Counted from the first letter of the stretch, positions 44,601 through 56,568 are shown. The stretch is 64,000 nucleotides of DNA from Fasciola hepatica (GCA_948099385.1 CANUEZ040000179.1:10620001-10684000); one strand, 5' to 3'. A program made the numbers and translations. Notes: generated by a model not told the origin, from the letters alone.

Positions 44601-46899
44601 TTCCGAATAAGAGTAACGCGTAGCCAAATGAACGGATCCCAAAACAAAGCAAGATTGATCCGAATATTCTACGGTACCAGATTAGCAAATTATAAACACG
44701 GAAACTTCAGTTATGCGGCCAAAACAATTACCAAATGAGGACCGAAATCCAGCAATGTTCAAGAACAAGATCGATCACCACAAACAGAGTTCGAGGTCAG
44801 GTCAAAGTGAGTCACAGTCAAGGAAAAGGTGCGATCTAAGCAAGCGTGTTCGACATGTGCTGAATGATGTGTGTTGTTAAACGTGCGGCATTGAATGGTG
44901 AATTCACGTTTTTAGGAATGGGCATACATGAGAAATATTCGGTAAGGATTTTCTACATGCGAGTGACACTGCGTGATACACTCAGGATGTGATTGGCTTT
45001 GTTGCCTTCGTGGTTATGGGTTCAGCTTTTCAATTGTACTCATGTGCAAGCATGCAATTAAAGAAATGATTAGGAGGAAGAGAATGGCGTACAAATCCGC
45101 TGTAGAGTGTCAGTCAAGAAATGATTGTCTATCAACCATTTGGCCGCTTTTGAATTATAACACATTTTATTGCAATTCCAGGAAAGTAATATACAAAAGG
45201 ATTAGAGAATTTTACGATCACATTACCTAATAGACAGACTTATTCTGCTTTGTGCAGGCTTGTCATAGATCTCATCGATTGTTTTAATATCCAATCGATA
45301 ATACTGCTGATGCTTTAAACCTGAGAAAAGCATATCCTAATTAGATATCGAAATCAACCAATGGTCACTTCACTCTAGTTCTCCTTGGTATTATGTCACA
45401 TTGAAAGCACTACCTTTCCATGCAGACTGCTGGCTAACAATGTGAATGCGGTGACATGAAGCAACCTTTCACACAAGACGCAGTTCTAGTACATACAACT
45501 GGAAAATGAATGACTCCTCTTGTTATAAAGTACAATAGATGTCACAATTTCTGAGCTTATACATCTGAGACTGATATTTTGTATTAAGTTCCGCTAACAA
45601 ATAACACCCTTCTTTACCTCCTCCTCTATCCTGCAACCAATTTACCATTCAATTCTGCTCGATATCTTCGGATGATCGCTTCGAACAAATCTAGAACAAT
45701 ACAGAATCCGTCTCAGATGAGCAACAACAGCGGTCGACTCATTCGGAGATTTCGGAAAATCCCGTCGAAGTTTGGTCACGAAATGGAGTAAGTGAATGGA
45801 TGGTCTGACTGCCGGAAGTCTGTTAAACACGTTATCACGCTTTTCTAATCACCGTTTGAGCTTATTTGCTCGCATAACACAAGCTAAGTGCCATCAATCG
45901 TGTCAAAGTCGATATGCTAGCCGGAATACGCTCTCGGATTTCACTAGAATGCCCCTCGTACGGCGCCTTTCTGGGTATCATGTACAAGGTTTGATATGTT
46001 GTCGACTGAAATGCTACTTTAAACCACCCTTCAATGGTACTCGTGACTGCACATTGATCCCTTTTATCAATGGTTACACACAAATGGAATGAGGCCTATC
46101 ACTCTCCATACACCGACGTTTTGTCTGTTAAGGATTCTGGAGCTCCAGTTTGAACCAAAAGCTTAGGCGGGAAGACTTAGTTCGTAGCATAGACGGCCAC
46201 TTGAAATACGCACTCTAAGAAGATCGGTCGCACAACGGGTTATGTCATTTCCAATCCTCCTCACGAGTCAGATACATCTAAAAAAGAAGTTCGACTGGCG
46301 GCTTAGGAACGTGTGTTCTGTCAGGCCTCGAAGCGAATCACCAACGAAATCCCTTGATCGAATGGATAAACAGTGCTCCAGTCGGTAGGCAGATACAATA
46401 GTGTGTTCTATAATCTTGGCACCGAAATAGTACTGACACCAGAAATACACGAAAGCAAACGAGCGCAATGGCAAAACGAAATGCGAACCGGCTGCGTGCA
46501 GTAGACGAAAACCGAAAGTGTGCCGAAGGCAAGCTTGACGGAAAACTCGCGAAGGTTAGTTCAGTTATACGTACGCAACCGAAGAAGACCGTGTAGTCGA
46601 AACCAAGCATCAGAAAAGACCTTAGAGAAAATAAATCCCAAATGATGTCCGGAAAATATTCATTTTCTCAGAATGATCGAGGTCACTACAGCAGCCCCCG
46701 CTAGAAAGCGTGGAAAGCTTTCAAAAATATTCGGGAGGTTTAGGCATACAAACGATATTCGTACTCGTGAAAGTGTATAAAATACGTGAATGTAGCTGTG
46801 TTGTAGGATGCTGATGGGCAAAACCTGTGGTATGCAGGAACCGTAGAATGATGGTCGAGCGTAAACGATATTCATTTTCAATGACATCGGTTGCGTGAA
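44601..46899. other. Mostly anonymous sequence
   Basis: A SINE 1-type tail lies at about 44985-45056. ORFs on both strands at 45642-46092 and 46268-46610 have no recognised motif; the latter might belong to the 3' LTR side of the gypsy fragment that follows. Confidence 0.35.
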
Positions 46900-47940
46900 T
46901 CGTCGTCCCGTTATACCCCAGCCATAACGTCCAGCGCTGGGTGACAGTTAACCATTATTGTATCCGGAAGACAAATCAGTGGGTTCGTCAGTGACCAAAA
47001 ACGACAGCGATCGGACCGAATCGGACTGCGAACGTTGGCGCAAAAATCCTCCGAATTTTGTGGTACCAGCGAAGCGCACCATATGACGAGGTGCCATGAA
47101 TCGAAAAGAGACTGAAAACTGGTGTAGCAACCACAGTGGACGTGACAAGTATACAGTAATAACCAGGGAGACTTGCCAAACCGTGTCCAAGCAATAAACA
47201 AGAATGTTATTACTGCGAAATGCAATGGTGAAAATCGTGTTTGATCTAGTCGCGAAAACGTGCTGGGCAAACGATCTTCCAACCGGAACGTGAGACGGTA
47301 TTCTCATTCGAGGACGTAGCAAAGCCAATGGGCTGCTGGTGTGAACGTGAAATGAAAATCTCATTCGAAGCCGTAGTAGTACCAACTGGTTGCTGTCCTG
47401 AACGTGACTATGGCCTCATTTGAAGTCGTGGCAGGCGACGCTGACAGCAGGCCCTGACGTGACACGGAAAAGTCGTCAACAGGCAGTGCATGGTTAAAAT
47501 CGAATCTCGTGTCAAAAGGCAGTACGCTGCCATCAACGTGGGCGGCTTTGAGACGATCGATGCCAGCAGTATCAACGCAATCGTGTCGATCAGCATCACA
47601 AATCTTATCATGACAAGAAATCACGCGAAATGGACCTTCGTTAGGCTGCTATAATGGTTTCCGTACCGAATCAACACAAATGAATGCACGGAAACGAGTT
47701 TCGAGTCTCGTCGGAACAGGAACCTGTCACCACTGCATTCAAGTCTGCGTCGGAGCGAAATTTTGCATATACGTAGATGAACTTAAGCCTGTGCGGCAAG
47801 TGAATCTGTACTCCGTGGCTTAAAGAATTCCCCAGGCAGTCGTAATGTTGTGCCGTAGACAAGTTCTGCGGTGGAACATTGAATATCTGCCTTTAAGCAA
47901 GTCCAGATACCAAGCAGAACTAGCGGTAAAATTTCGTATC
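46900..47940 (-). mobile_element. Ty3/gypsy pol 3' fragment (integrase end)
   Basis: Minus strand from 47940: ILPLVLLGIWTCLKADIQC, STAELVYGTTLRLPGEFFKP, then GPFRVISCHDKICDADRH near 47640 and GIDRLKAAHVDGS near 47540. L-V-Y-G-T-T-L-R-L-P-G-E and the I-D-R-L-K-A-A-H closing motif are standard for the integrase end of CsRn1-like gypsy elements. Similarity starts abruptly at 47940, so the element is truncated. Three imperfect ~60-bp tandem units follow at about 47270-47450. Confidence 0.75.
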
Positions 47941-48501
47941 TAGGGCACCATCACTTTGATAACCTCGATAATAATAATCACAAGTAGAAAAACGGATGAG
48001 TGATCAACACGGTCACGTGTTAGATGCAACTCTGTGCTATATCGAGCATTTGCAAGAGTCCGCGTTCCTGCTGAATAAACACAGACAAATGCAGTCGACC
48101 GCTGCAGCTTCCTATTGAAAAACTTGTCTGAGAATATATAACCAATATAACCAAAATTACCAGTACACATGTTAACAATGTAAACTGAAAACAGTATCCC
48201 AACAGTAATCAAAATAGGTCTACTTCCAACGTAACCGAATCTTATCGTAACCTCAGCTGAACCACCAACCGGCACACTTTCCCAATTCAGACATATCATG
48301 GGTTTGTCCGAGAAGTCTCTGCCTCATCATGACCCATATTCACGGTGCTAATTTGCATCAAAGATGAGGTGAATTCTCGTTGATCAGTGCAAAAGTCTGT
48401 GTGAGAGCCTACAGCCGGAGCAGTATGCCCACTGTTTATCTTGAACGCTATAGTGTTTGTGACACACAAAAAAGTACGACCGATGAGCTACACCTTTCCC
48501 T
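47941..48501. other. Spacer between gypsy fragment and Tc1-like element
   Basis: No supported feature; a 119-codon minus ORF (47940-48299) is hydrophobic and unrecognised. Confidence 0.35.
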
Positions 48502-48879
48502 ATCAAGCTTTAGCCAAAACCCGCAATTCTTTAGCCACGACCCACAATCCTTTAGCCACGACCCACCATTCTTTAGCCAAGACTCAACATTCTTTAAGCT
48601 TGACGCACAACCTTTAGCCATGCCACTGCAAGCCAGTCAGGTCAAAGGTGTCGGAATATAATGACATCAAGATATATTGGAAGAATTCGTTTTTTCACAA
48701 AGATTGGTGCTCCAAAGCTAACGGAACAAATGCGAATGTGTGACGATCATATGCTGCGCAGTTGACCGTGGTAATGGTATCAAATACTGCAACGCAAATT
48801 GATTGGAGAAGGTTTAAACGATGTGCCCGTATCGTCGAACCATGTGGCACAGCCCTTATTACTGTTGCATGTTCAGTGA
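48502..48879 (+). repeat. Left terminal inverted repeat of the Tc1-like element
   Basis: Reverse complement of 50043-50378; inner end GCATGTTCAGTGA. Contains five 21-bp tandem units at its outer end and a perfectly paired inner 260 bp with few differences. Confidence 0.88.
48508..48612 (+). repeat. Five 21-bp tandem units in the left inverted end
   Basis: Units begin CTTTAGCC(A)... and read CTTTAGCCAAAACCCGCAAT(T), then four variants, the last CTTTAAGCTTGACGCACAAC. The right arm holds only units 1, 4 and 5. In long-inverted-repeat Tc1 relatives, such subterminal repeats are transposase binding sites; that role is inferred here. Confidence 0.85.
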
Positions 48880-49279
48880 TAGCAATGGTGTCAAATGTTG
48901 CAGTATAAATGGATTGATGACATTATTGGAGATGTACTTACGATAACTGTGTGTACTGCTCTCGGAATTTTAGTGTATCCACGTATCTAAATGTTTAAGG
49001 AACCAAACCTTTATTTTGTTTCATCATATCCAGTTCTGATACTTGTCTGTGACTTTAAATGTGAAACAGTTTACCATTTGTTCCATTATGGATTTTGCTT
49101 AGAGGACCACTTGCTTGTGATATTTTACCCTTGCATGGGGAAGCTCGCTGTCGATTGGTTGATATCTCGTTCGGAGGCAGTCAGGCAATATAATCACACC
49201 GCGGCCGTTTGTGACAGTATTCGCCGTAATTTACTTCGCACAGTACGCATCACCTCTTTACAATAAGGAGAGCGTTAAC

Positions 49280-50010
49280 ATGGGTGAGAAGAACAGATCG
49301 TACCGTTACACCAGCGCTGAAGATCGACAGAGGATAATCGAATGCACACGAGGACGAAATGATTCAAAGGAAATTTCCAAACACCTCAACATCAGGATCA
49401 AAATATGCCGTGATATTGCAGCTACAGATAGGGAACCGGCATTCACATCTGAGTCCTAGAAGACGAAGTTCAACGACGAGTTTGTCAATCAGTTGTGTGA
49501 AGTGGTGGAAGAAAACCCCACAAGCAAATTGAGACAGTTGAAGGAGAGGATGGAGAAGGATTTCCATTAATCGATTGCTGGATGAGCATCACTATTCAAT
49601 TAAGAATCTGACTATTCAACCAGTGGAACGAAACTCAGATGCAGTCAAATCTAAACGAGTAGAATATGCCGACTGGCTGCAACAATCAGATACTGCAATT
49701 TCAAGGTTGTATATTGATGAGACCAGCTACAACATATGGTGTTGCCGTAGCTATGGACTCTAAAAGTAGGCAGTATATCCATCCAAATTCTACCGTCAAG
49801 TGAAGGACCTAACTTGAACATATTAGCTTGTTCATCTGTCGTCGGTATCTTGAAGTAATAGTATCATACAAAGATTATATGGCACATTTTTAATGAATTC
49901 CCCTCATACTGCTCCCCAAATAAGTTTTCTACCACCGTATAGTCCATTTTTCAATCCGCTGGAAAAGGCATTCAGTGAATTCAAACAGGCAAAATATTTC
50001 CTATTTTAAT
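49280..50010 (+). pseudogene. Tc1/mariner-like transposase, decayed
   Basis: ATG 49280 starts a basic helix-turn-helix-like domain (YTSAEDRQRIIECTRGRNDS, KEISKHLNI). After a TAG at 49457 the same frame continues with NDEFVNQLCEVVEENPTSKL to 49570. A shifted frame carries IKNLTIQPVERNSDAVKSK and RLYIDETSYNIWCCRSYG with the first catalytic Asp; then SSEGPNLNILACSSVVGIL near 49795 and, past a deletion that removed the second Asp region, FLPPYSPFFNPLEKAFSEFK near 49915-49975 with the catalytic Glu. The enzyme would bind the inverted ends and move the element; this copy is dead. Confidence 0.8.
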
Positions 50011-50042
50011 TTGTTTAGATTTTTAGTACAATAAGAACTGGT

Positions 50043-50378
50043 TCACTGAACATGCAACAGTAATAAGGGCTGTGCCACATGGTTCGACGATACGGGCACA
50101 TCGTTCAAACCTTCTCCAATCAATTTGCGGTGCAGTATTTGATACCATTACCACGGTCAACTGCGCAGCATATGATCGTCACACATTCGCATTTGTTCCG
50201 TTAGCTTTGGAGCACCAATCTTTGTGAAAAAACGAATTCTTCCAATATATCTTGATGTCATTATATTCCGACACCTTTGACCTGACTGGCTTGCAGTGGC
50301 ATGGCTAAAGGTTGTGCGTCAAGCTTAAAGAATGTTGAGTCTTGGCTAAAGAATTGCGGGTTTTAGCTAAAGGTTGAT
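50043..50378 (-). repeat. Right terminal inverted repeat of the Tc1-like element
   Basis: Partner of 48502-48879; starts TCACTGAACATGC and ends ...GCTAAAGGTTGAT. Lacks two of the five 21-bp units. Confidence 0.88.
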
Positions 50379-51190
50379 GGGAAAATGTGTAGTTTGTCGA
50401 TAATTTGCTCTTCTCAGACACAACATGGCCACTGAGCGGACCGTGATTGAAGATCGAAAGATTAGGGACAGATCGATAACGGCCAGATTATTGACAACGT
50501 CAGCTTAACTCGTGTGTCGAAGCACTATGATAGTCATCGTTCGTTCGTTGTGTGTAACAGTTGGTGAATGTCGTGACTGAATGAGGAAAATGTGAGGTTA
50601 TTCTGTCTGCGAATCGTATACTACGAGAAAAAATGGTACAGACTGAAATGAGAAGGCGACCGTGCTGTCAAGGATGAGATACGCTGTGATACGAATAGGT
50701 TACATACTGAAATTGAAACCGCAACAGAGCTTCTAAATGACAGTGTCGAAGCTCGTTCGCTCATCACAGAGATGTCGTGAGAGCTTGGTGGGCCGTATCA
50801 CTTGTGTAAGGAAGCTCATATAATGTGTGCCAGCTTGTGCTCGAAACTCGTCAGGACGGAGTACAGGTAAGTAGTAACCAATAAGTAACGAGGTGAAAAC
50901 ACATCCGCTTAGAGTGATTGACAACAGCCAGTGAGAACTAAGGCCAATGTGCGCGCAATGTCTGCGGGGGTGACAGTCTAGGTAACGGATATGGGACAAC
51001 ATGTAGATCGACGAGTGCACAAACCACACCCAACGGCATTGGCTTCCGAACCGAAAATTCAGGCAAAAGATCAGCCACAGCAGTAGATGTTTTGAATTGT
51101 CCACCGAATGGTTCATCATGCTGTGTATAGGTTCAGTTCGCCACCGAAAGTGCATTGAAGCACGGTTATGAAATACGCACTTAAGAGTCA
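50379..51190. other. Spacer with an unexplained 152-codon minus ORF
   Basis: The minus frame 50733-51191 is open for 152 codons and moderately hydrophobic (WLIFCLNFRFGSQCRWVWF), without recognised motif or start context. Probably chance or a decayed repeat. Confidence 0.3.
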
Positions 51191-51350
51191 AACCCGGTAG
51201 CCTAGCAGTTCACATACGAGATGCACAATGCCACATGTCGTGTTTGAGTTCCGGCCTAGACGAGTCGGACAAGTTTTCGGATGACACATCAAACAGCAGA
51301 TGAAACAGTTGCACAATGCTTCCTCCACAAATTCCCATCGATCCATTGAA
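51191..51350 (+). repeat. SINE family 3, copy 1
   Basis: AACCCGGTAGCCTAGCAGTT (A-box region) and GTGTTTGAGTTCCGGCC (B-box-like), then AAACAGTTGCACAATGCTTC matching ACAGCTGTACAGTGCTTCCA at 61300. Confidence 0.5.
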
Positions 51351-51479
51351 TGTAGACTTGATTTTAAAGCGATTGATTTAACTGCTTTAATTGTTCAACC
51401 ATTGATTTTTGAAAAGTTGTATGCATAAATTCATTTGATCTGTAAGGGATGTTATGTAAGAATCGTATCTAACGGGCCA

Positions 51480-51760
51480 ATCGTACGTAGTGGAATAACC
51501 TGGACCCGAACCACACGCGATGGAAGAAAGACAGGACCAGACAAGAATAGCAAGAATGTATTCTGTTACATTTGGTGCTCACTCGGTTATATACAAAAAT
51601 AGGCATGTACCTATTGGCAGCTAACGTCCTGACAGATCACAAGGCGACTTTGCTGTGTCTACACAATCCAACAGTTACGGGTCGGCTTCACCTGATTGGC
51701 TGGATACTGGGAATGAAGCTATAGCGCACTGGACCGCGTGTAGAGACAGCCAAATCACTA
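51480..51760 (+). repeat. LTR-like repeat F, copy 2
   Basis: CGTAGTGGAATAACCTGG..., AAGAATAGCAAGAATGTATT and the end GGATACTGGGAATGAAGCTA, TAGCGCACTGGACCGCGTG match the minus strand of 41205-41480. No retroelement ORF flanks it, so a solo LTR is plausible. Confidence 0.45.
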
Positions 51761-52561
51761 CGTTATCATTTCGTCTCATCTTTTCAATCCCATACGTACA
51801 ACGATTTGACTAGGAAGAACATCCCGTAGCATTTATCTTCTTTCCCAAATGATGAGAATAAATGTTCGATTTAGGGTTACGGCAATCTGTGTTATGGAGA
51901 TAGAAAATGCGGCAAACGTTGGTATGAGTAGTTCCTTCAATTAGAAATTAGAAAACGTTGCTGATTTGGGTCGATCGAGAACGAACAAATCCATCAGCGT
52001 AGTGCATCACATGTGTAACGGGAAATGGATTATCAATACATTATACAATAGGCCTTGAGTCAGGCAGGTTGCCGACACCACCAATACAGAAAGAGGAAAT
52101 ATGGAGGGAAATGTGAATAGTGATTCCGAGAGGATTGGAATACACGTGAATTATTTGAGATATGGTGAATTATTGCACTACTCGGTCACCCAACCCAGAG
52201 TAGGAAGATGATTGACGGAATGTCTCCCGACCTTTTAGTTGGAGAGTACACTTCTAGCCTTTGCTCGACCGATTGCGTTCTGCAAAGCAAGCACATTCCA
52301 GACGAGGCGGTGGCCCATAATAGTTCATGTGCCTCCTCTGAATTACCTTCGCAGGTGTGCGGGACGTAAAAGGTAATGGCTATATTTGGGAGTGGGTCAC
52401 GTTCGCCACATCACAGTGCTGTCGTCAAATATACATGCGTTGTTTCGAAAGGTAGTGCTTGGCAGATGGGAAACCCACCACATCCTCGAGCTTTGCCATA
52501 ATGTGTTTGTGTTATCCCGTAGGGCTAAAGACATGACACATTGCTCGATGAACCTTTCGCG
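51761..52561. other. Anonymous spacer
   Basis: No supported feature. Confidence 0.35.
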
Positions 52562-52735
52562 GTCCCAACTGTGACGGTAGACAAGCAGAAACCGTGGAAG
52601 CAGATTGAATACGCATATGAACGGCAAAGTATGATTGGACTTAGAATTACGGCAGTTTCAGGGGAGCAACGTTCGGTTTGCAGTCAAAGTAGCTGGAACT
52701 GATGCTGAACATGAATAGCGAGATCCCTTACCTGT
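52562..52735 (+). repeat. Coding-like repeat E, copy 2
   Basis: PTVTVDKQKPWKQIEYAYER is encoded here without a stop and corresponds to the interrupted string at 30575-30650. The following DNA (TTACGGCAG..., CAGTCAAAGTAGCTGGAACT) also aligns. Origin unknown. Confidence 0.4.
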
Positions 52736-52796
52736 CGTGGGAGTTACGTTCCAGTGACCCGGCAATAGGTGAAAATCCGCGAAGTGACGGCCTTAT

Positions 52797-52920
<124 letters not shown>

Positions 52921-53069
52921 GATTTATAAATCTTTCCCGCAAGCCTATAAGTCTTTCTTTGGCTAATAGTAGTAGCACATGAGAATCAGTAGAAACCAAA
53001 CAGTTAAATGCCTCCCTATCGGTCTGAACTGTATCAGACATGACTGTTGTAGAATTAAAAGCAGCAACA

Positions 53070-53160
53070 ACAGCAGTTCTGTACTGTCTCACTAGCTCTA
53101 GCGCGAAAACTCTTCTGCCTTCGAATCATCTCAGTTTATGAGCGCAGAACACATGGTTTG
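53070..53160 (-). repeat. Repeat family A, 3' fragment (copy 6)
   Basis: GTTCTGTACTGTCTCACTAG, CTCTAGCG and AAAACTCTTCTGCCTTCGAA are the reverse complement of the family A 3' end seen at 10420-10460 and 27066-27112. Confidence 0.5.
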
Positions 53161-54559
53161 TGTAGGAAGAAACAATCACTGTCGCCAAACATTGTAAGAC
53201 TTACTTGCTGGATCATGCTTGCATCAGGGAGGGTATCTTCTGATTGGTGAATTGGTAGTACGACCAACTAGCCCTAGATAGGAATCCGTTCGCGTCTTAT
53301 TGATCCGCTACCATCTTGCCTATGTATCCGCTGTCTTAAGCACTGACCTGGATTCCGGACAGGTGTTGATGTGCTGAATGGTAACGCGACCTGGCCGACC
53401 AGCGACCATGATTGGGCACGTACCTCCACGATGACGACGACAAAAGGCCTACGAGCGGATGAACATCAAGTTTACGATGTGATAAATACATCCGCATCTA
53501 TCTGACCACAAAGTGTATTTTCTTTTGCGTAATGATATCTTCTTTCCATGTACAAGCATTTAAGTAGAAGGCTGCGAATTTCTACCATAAAATGCAATGC
53601 CGTTATTTTTGAGCAAACTGTATGTTTTTGTTCAGGAAGGGATTTGAGATTTCCGTTCTTCATCGATTGCTAACGATTCCCCAGATCTTGGAGCACCGTG
53701 TACAGTACGGTATTCATCTGCTGATGAAATACATACTTTATTTCAATTTAGTACTTTTCTAATTATGTTTGAGTTACCATTTTTCATACTGTTTTAGGAA
53801 TGTTAGAACAAAAATAGTTAAAATCATGAATAGTACACAAATATTTGCATACCGCGAAATCCCGCTGTATAACGAAAACTCCGCGGTACAGAATTAGATG
53901 TATTTTAAGAAAAAGGTCGGTCTTGTTTTCATTTCACCCAGTGGCTTACGTCTTTGAACAACATGGTTAGGTGTGTCACAACCAGCGGCGCTCTTGCATT
54001 CACACAAGTTCTGCTGAACAGTGTTTTTTGCCTGTTCTATCTCTACTTTTTATATCCCCGACCGTCCAGCAAAGTCTTTGCCGCACCCGAACGGCAGTGG
54101 TTGTTTGATTAAAAAAAAACTGAACGGAATCTGTTTCTCTGCAACCCTGTCTTACAGACCGTGGATGGATTAATGTGATTTATTTTTTCCGCGAATCATG
54201 CAGAGATCAAGAATGTGTCGACGAAGATCTCAAATGCTGACCGTGTACGATATCAGAAAAAGTGAAAAAGTCATAAACCTGTATTATAAATATCGATTAG
54301 GTCGGTTAGTGTGCGCAAAATTAATCAACTTCCTCACATCCATTTCTTAAAATATTTGCAGGACCAGCGTGGCCCCTTAAACGCGGAAAAGTTTTTACAT
54401 CATTTATTTCCAGTTCAATTCAGACAACCATTGACCATGCACTGGGTGCGGTGGCCTTGGTTGCTATCTTCTGGTATCCCACTCGACGGGTGACTCCTGG
54501 CATCATCTTACATGTGCTCTGCTCATTGTTGGTATGAATGATGGATGATTTATTTTAGG
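53161..54559. other. Anonymous spacer
   Basis: AT-rich; no supported coding sequence or repeat copy. Confidence 0.35.
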
Positions 54560-55045
54560 TGGAGACCGTGTGTAGTTCTAAACGAGGAAAGGACAATAAA
54601 GAAGTACCACTCTGACTGCCACGCTTATTACACGATCGAGGTGGGCGTCTGTGTGAACTTTTCGGTACATCTCCTCCAAGACATTTGTTGACACCACATG
54701 GGTTCTTTCGTTCTGAACCAAGAACTGAGAACAGTGCAAGAGGCGGATAGAGTTCTCCCTCTCTAAGCAGCACGTATCCAAGCCAGGGGCTCTAATTAGA
54801 CCGATCCGATGGGGCTTATCATCTCACCATTACCAGCCTCAACGGTCAATCCTACCTTTACTAAATCTGTAGTTGAAGAGCATGTTCCATACGCAAATTC
54901 CAAGTTTCACAGCCGTACAACAGAAGTGATCGAAATACTGCACGACGCAGACGGATCTTCAGTTTCAGTGAAACATCCGCTTGACGCTACAAGTGCTTCA
55001 GTCCCATGCACACTGAGCCAGCCCTAAATAAATGTGCAATTATCT
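54560..55045 (-). mobile_element. RTE-like LINE fragment, C-terminal region
   Basis: The minus strand reads ADVSLKLKIRLRRAVFRSLL and LLYGCETWNLRMEHALQL at about 54870-54990, preceded by SVCMGLKHL. This is the conserved (L-W-R)-x-D-V-S-x-x-x-K-x-R...R-x-V-L-L-Y-G-C-E-T-W segment of RTE ORFs. Sequence down to 54560 is open in pieces and may continue the element. It is a different copy from the one at 1.9-5.0 kb. Confidence 0.65.
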
Positions 55046-55540
55046 CTGCCGTCAGTGGTTACACAGCTTACGAAATGTGACTTGGTCCTCACAGACCAAT
55101 AAATTAGCACTCGTCATGCAGTTAAACAACTCAAATCATAATTAGAACATCTATACTTATAAAAAACGTGTTCTTTTGATAAAGTTTTTCGTTAAATTTC
55201 CGGTCAAATGACCATCACAGAAAACGAGCAATCCTAAGACCCGGGCTTCAACTCTGGCTGCGCCCTTGCCAGTCTCCTTTGTCCTTCGGTAGACTTTAAA
55301 TGTCGGAAATAGTGTACCATTGTTTTAAGTAACAAATAAGGGTTTGGTTTATCATGAAGTGTCAAAGCTCAGTTCATCACTGAAAACCGCGGAATCGTCA
55401 AAAGGTGTACGTTCACGGAGCCCCAACTGGGACTCGAGCCCAAGGTGTAATGATGACTGTGGGACTGACCAGTTATTACCGTTCAAAGTCAATGACAGAC
55501 GGGCCCAATATTTCTTATGTGAAACAGATCGTTGACAGGC
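55046..55540. other. Anonymous spacer
   Basis: No supported feature. Confidence 0.35.
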
Positions 55541-55715
55541 AGCCCGGATAATCTAGTGGTCACGAATGTGTGTGACTCACAGTCACGCATTCCGAGTTAG
55601 AGCCCCGCTAACTGGAGCTTGCCTGAATATGGACTACTGACGATCCCTAAGAAGAGGAGTGTTTCCGTGGATTTCAATGGCGAGTTGATCACAGTCACTG
55701 TATTGCGAATCATCT
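55541..55715 (+). repeat. SINE family 3, copy 2
   Basis: AGCCCGGATAATCTAGTGGT (A-box), TTCCGAGTTAGAGCCCC (B-box-like), and GTGTTTCCGTGGATTTCAAT, GGCGAGTTGATCA matching 61305-61338. Confidence 0.55.
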
Positions 55716-56018
55716 ATTAAACAATATGAATCTCGGATTACTCAAACTGATCAAATAAATGACTGTTTGTGGTGATTCAACAGCTGTCACACGTGATACG
55801 GCCAGGTGCAGCTTCGTGACCACGTACACGGATGAGCCTCAACCAATCAGGATCACCGCGGACAACTCCGATAAAAGCTCCCTGTAATTGGCCACCTTTG
55901 AGTCTACCAATTATATTCTCTGATTGAACATATTTACACAAACCCACTCTGCAATACAATTAACGTGCTATTTCGCGGCCTTGGTCTTCTTGCTACTTCC
56001 GTCTACGTAGTACTGGGT

Positions 56019-56031
56019 GGGGGGGGGGGGG
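56019..56031 (+). repeat. Poly-G run (13)
   Basis: A G13 homopolymer, unusual in otherwise AT-leaning sequence. Confidence 0.95.
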
Positions 56032-56568
56032 AATTTCATTACGGATTATCAATCCAGTTCATTACGATTATTCCAGTAAGATTGATCTGACTCCCGTGAA
56101 ACTCAGTGTCCGCTTTTCTGGGAATAAAAAGGCGTTACCTGATGAATAGGAACCAAGCTACTGGTTACAGACATTCTTCACCAGGTTGCCTAGTCGAGTT
56201 CAACTTACCCGATTGGCAGCTGAAAACTTTGCAGAAAAATGTTGAAATCTTTCGTCCGCTGCAGGAAGAGTGACACGGTAAATAGCAATAAAGACTCATA
56301 ATGAAAACCGACTGCATAAGTATAACTACAACAATAACTGATTGTAAAACGCATCAAAATCGGAAGTGTATGGCTGGTCCGCTATCGTATTTCAAAATCC
56401 GAAATCTACTTCTGTCTTAGGGAGACCAGAGTATCTCACGGGAAATGCTTGGATAGGTTGGGCATATTGAACCGCCGATGACGAAAGTGCATTCAACTTT
56501 TTTTATACACGCTTTCCGATATGAGCTCGTGTAGAAGTAGGATTTGTAAGTGTCTAGATGTTTGTGTT

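Larger units (their letters stand above)
48502..50378 (+). mobile_element. Tc1/mariner-like DNA transposon with long inverted ends
   Basis: Inverted ends of about 378 bp (48502-48879) and 336 bp (50043-50378) enclose a decayed DDE transposase. Both ends begin ATCAA-(G/C)-CTTTAG. The two arms differ by exactly two 21-bp repeat units plus point changes. A TA target duplication, expected for this superfamily, is seen on the left (CTATCAA) but not clearly on the right (TTGATGG). Confidence 0.85.

Noticed and set aside
48508..48612. CRISPR-like array of 21-bp repeats
   Set aside because: Units are contiguous without spacers, lie in a transposon end and the context is eukaryotic.
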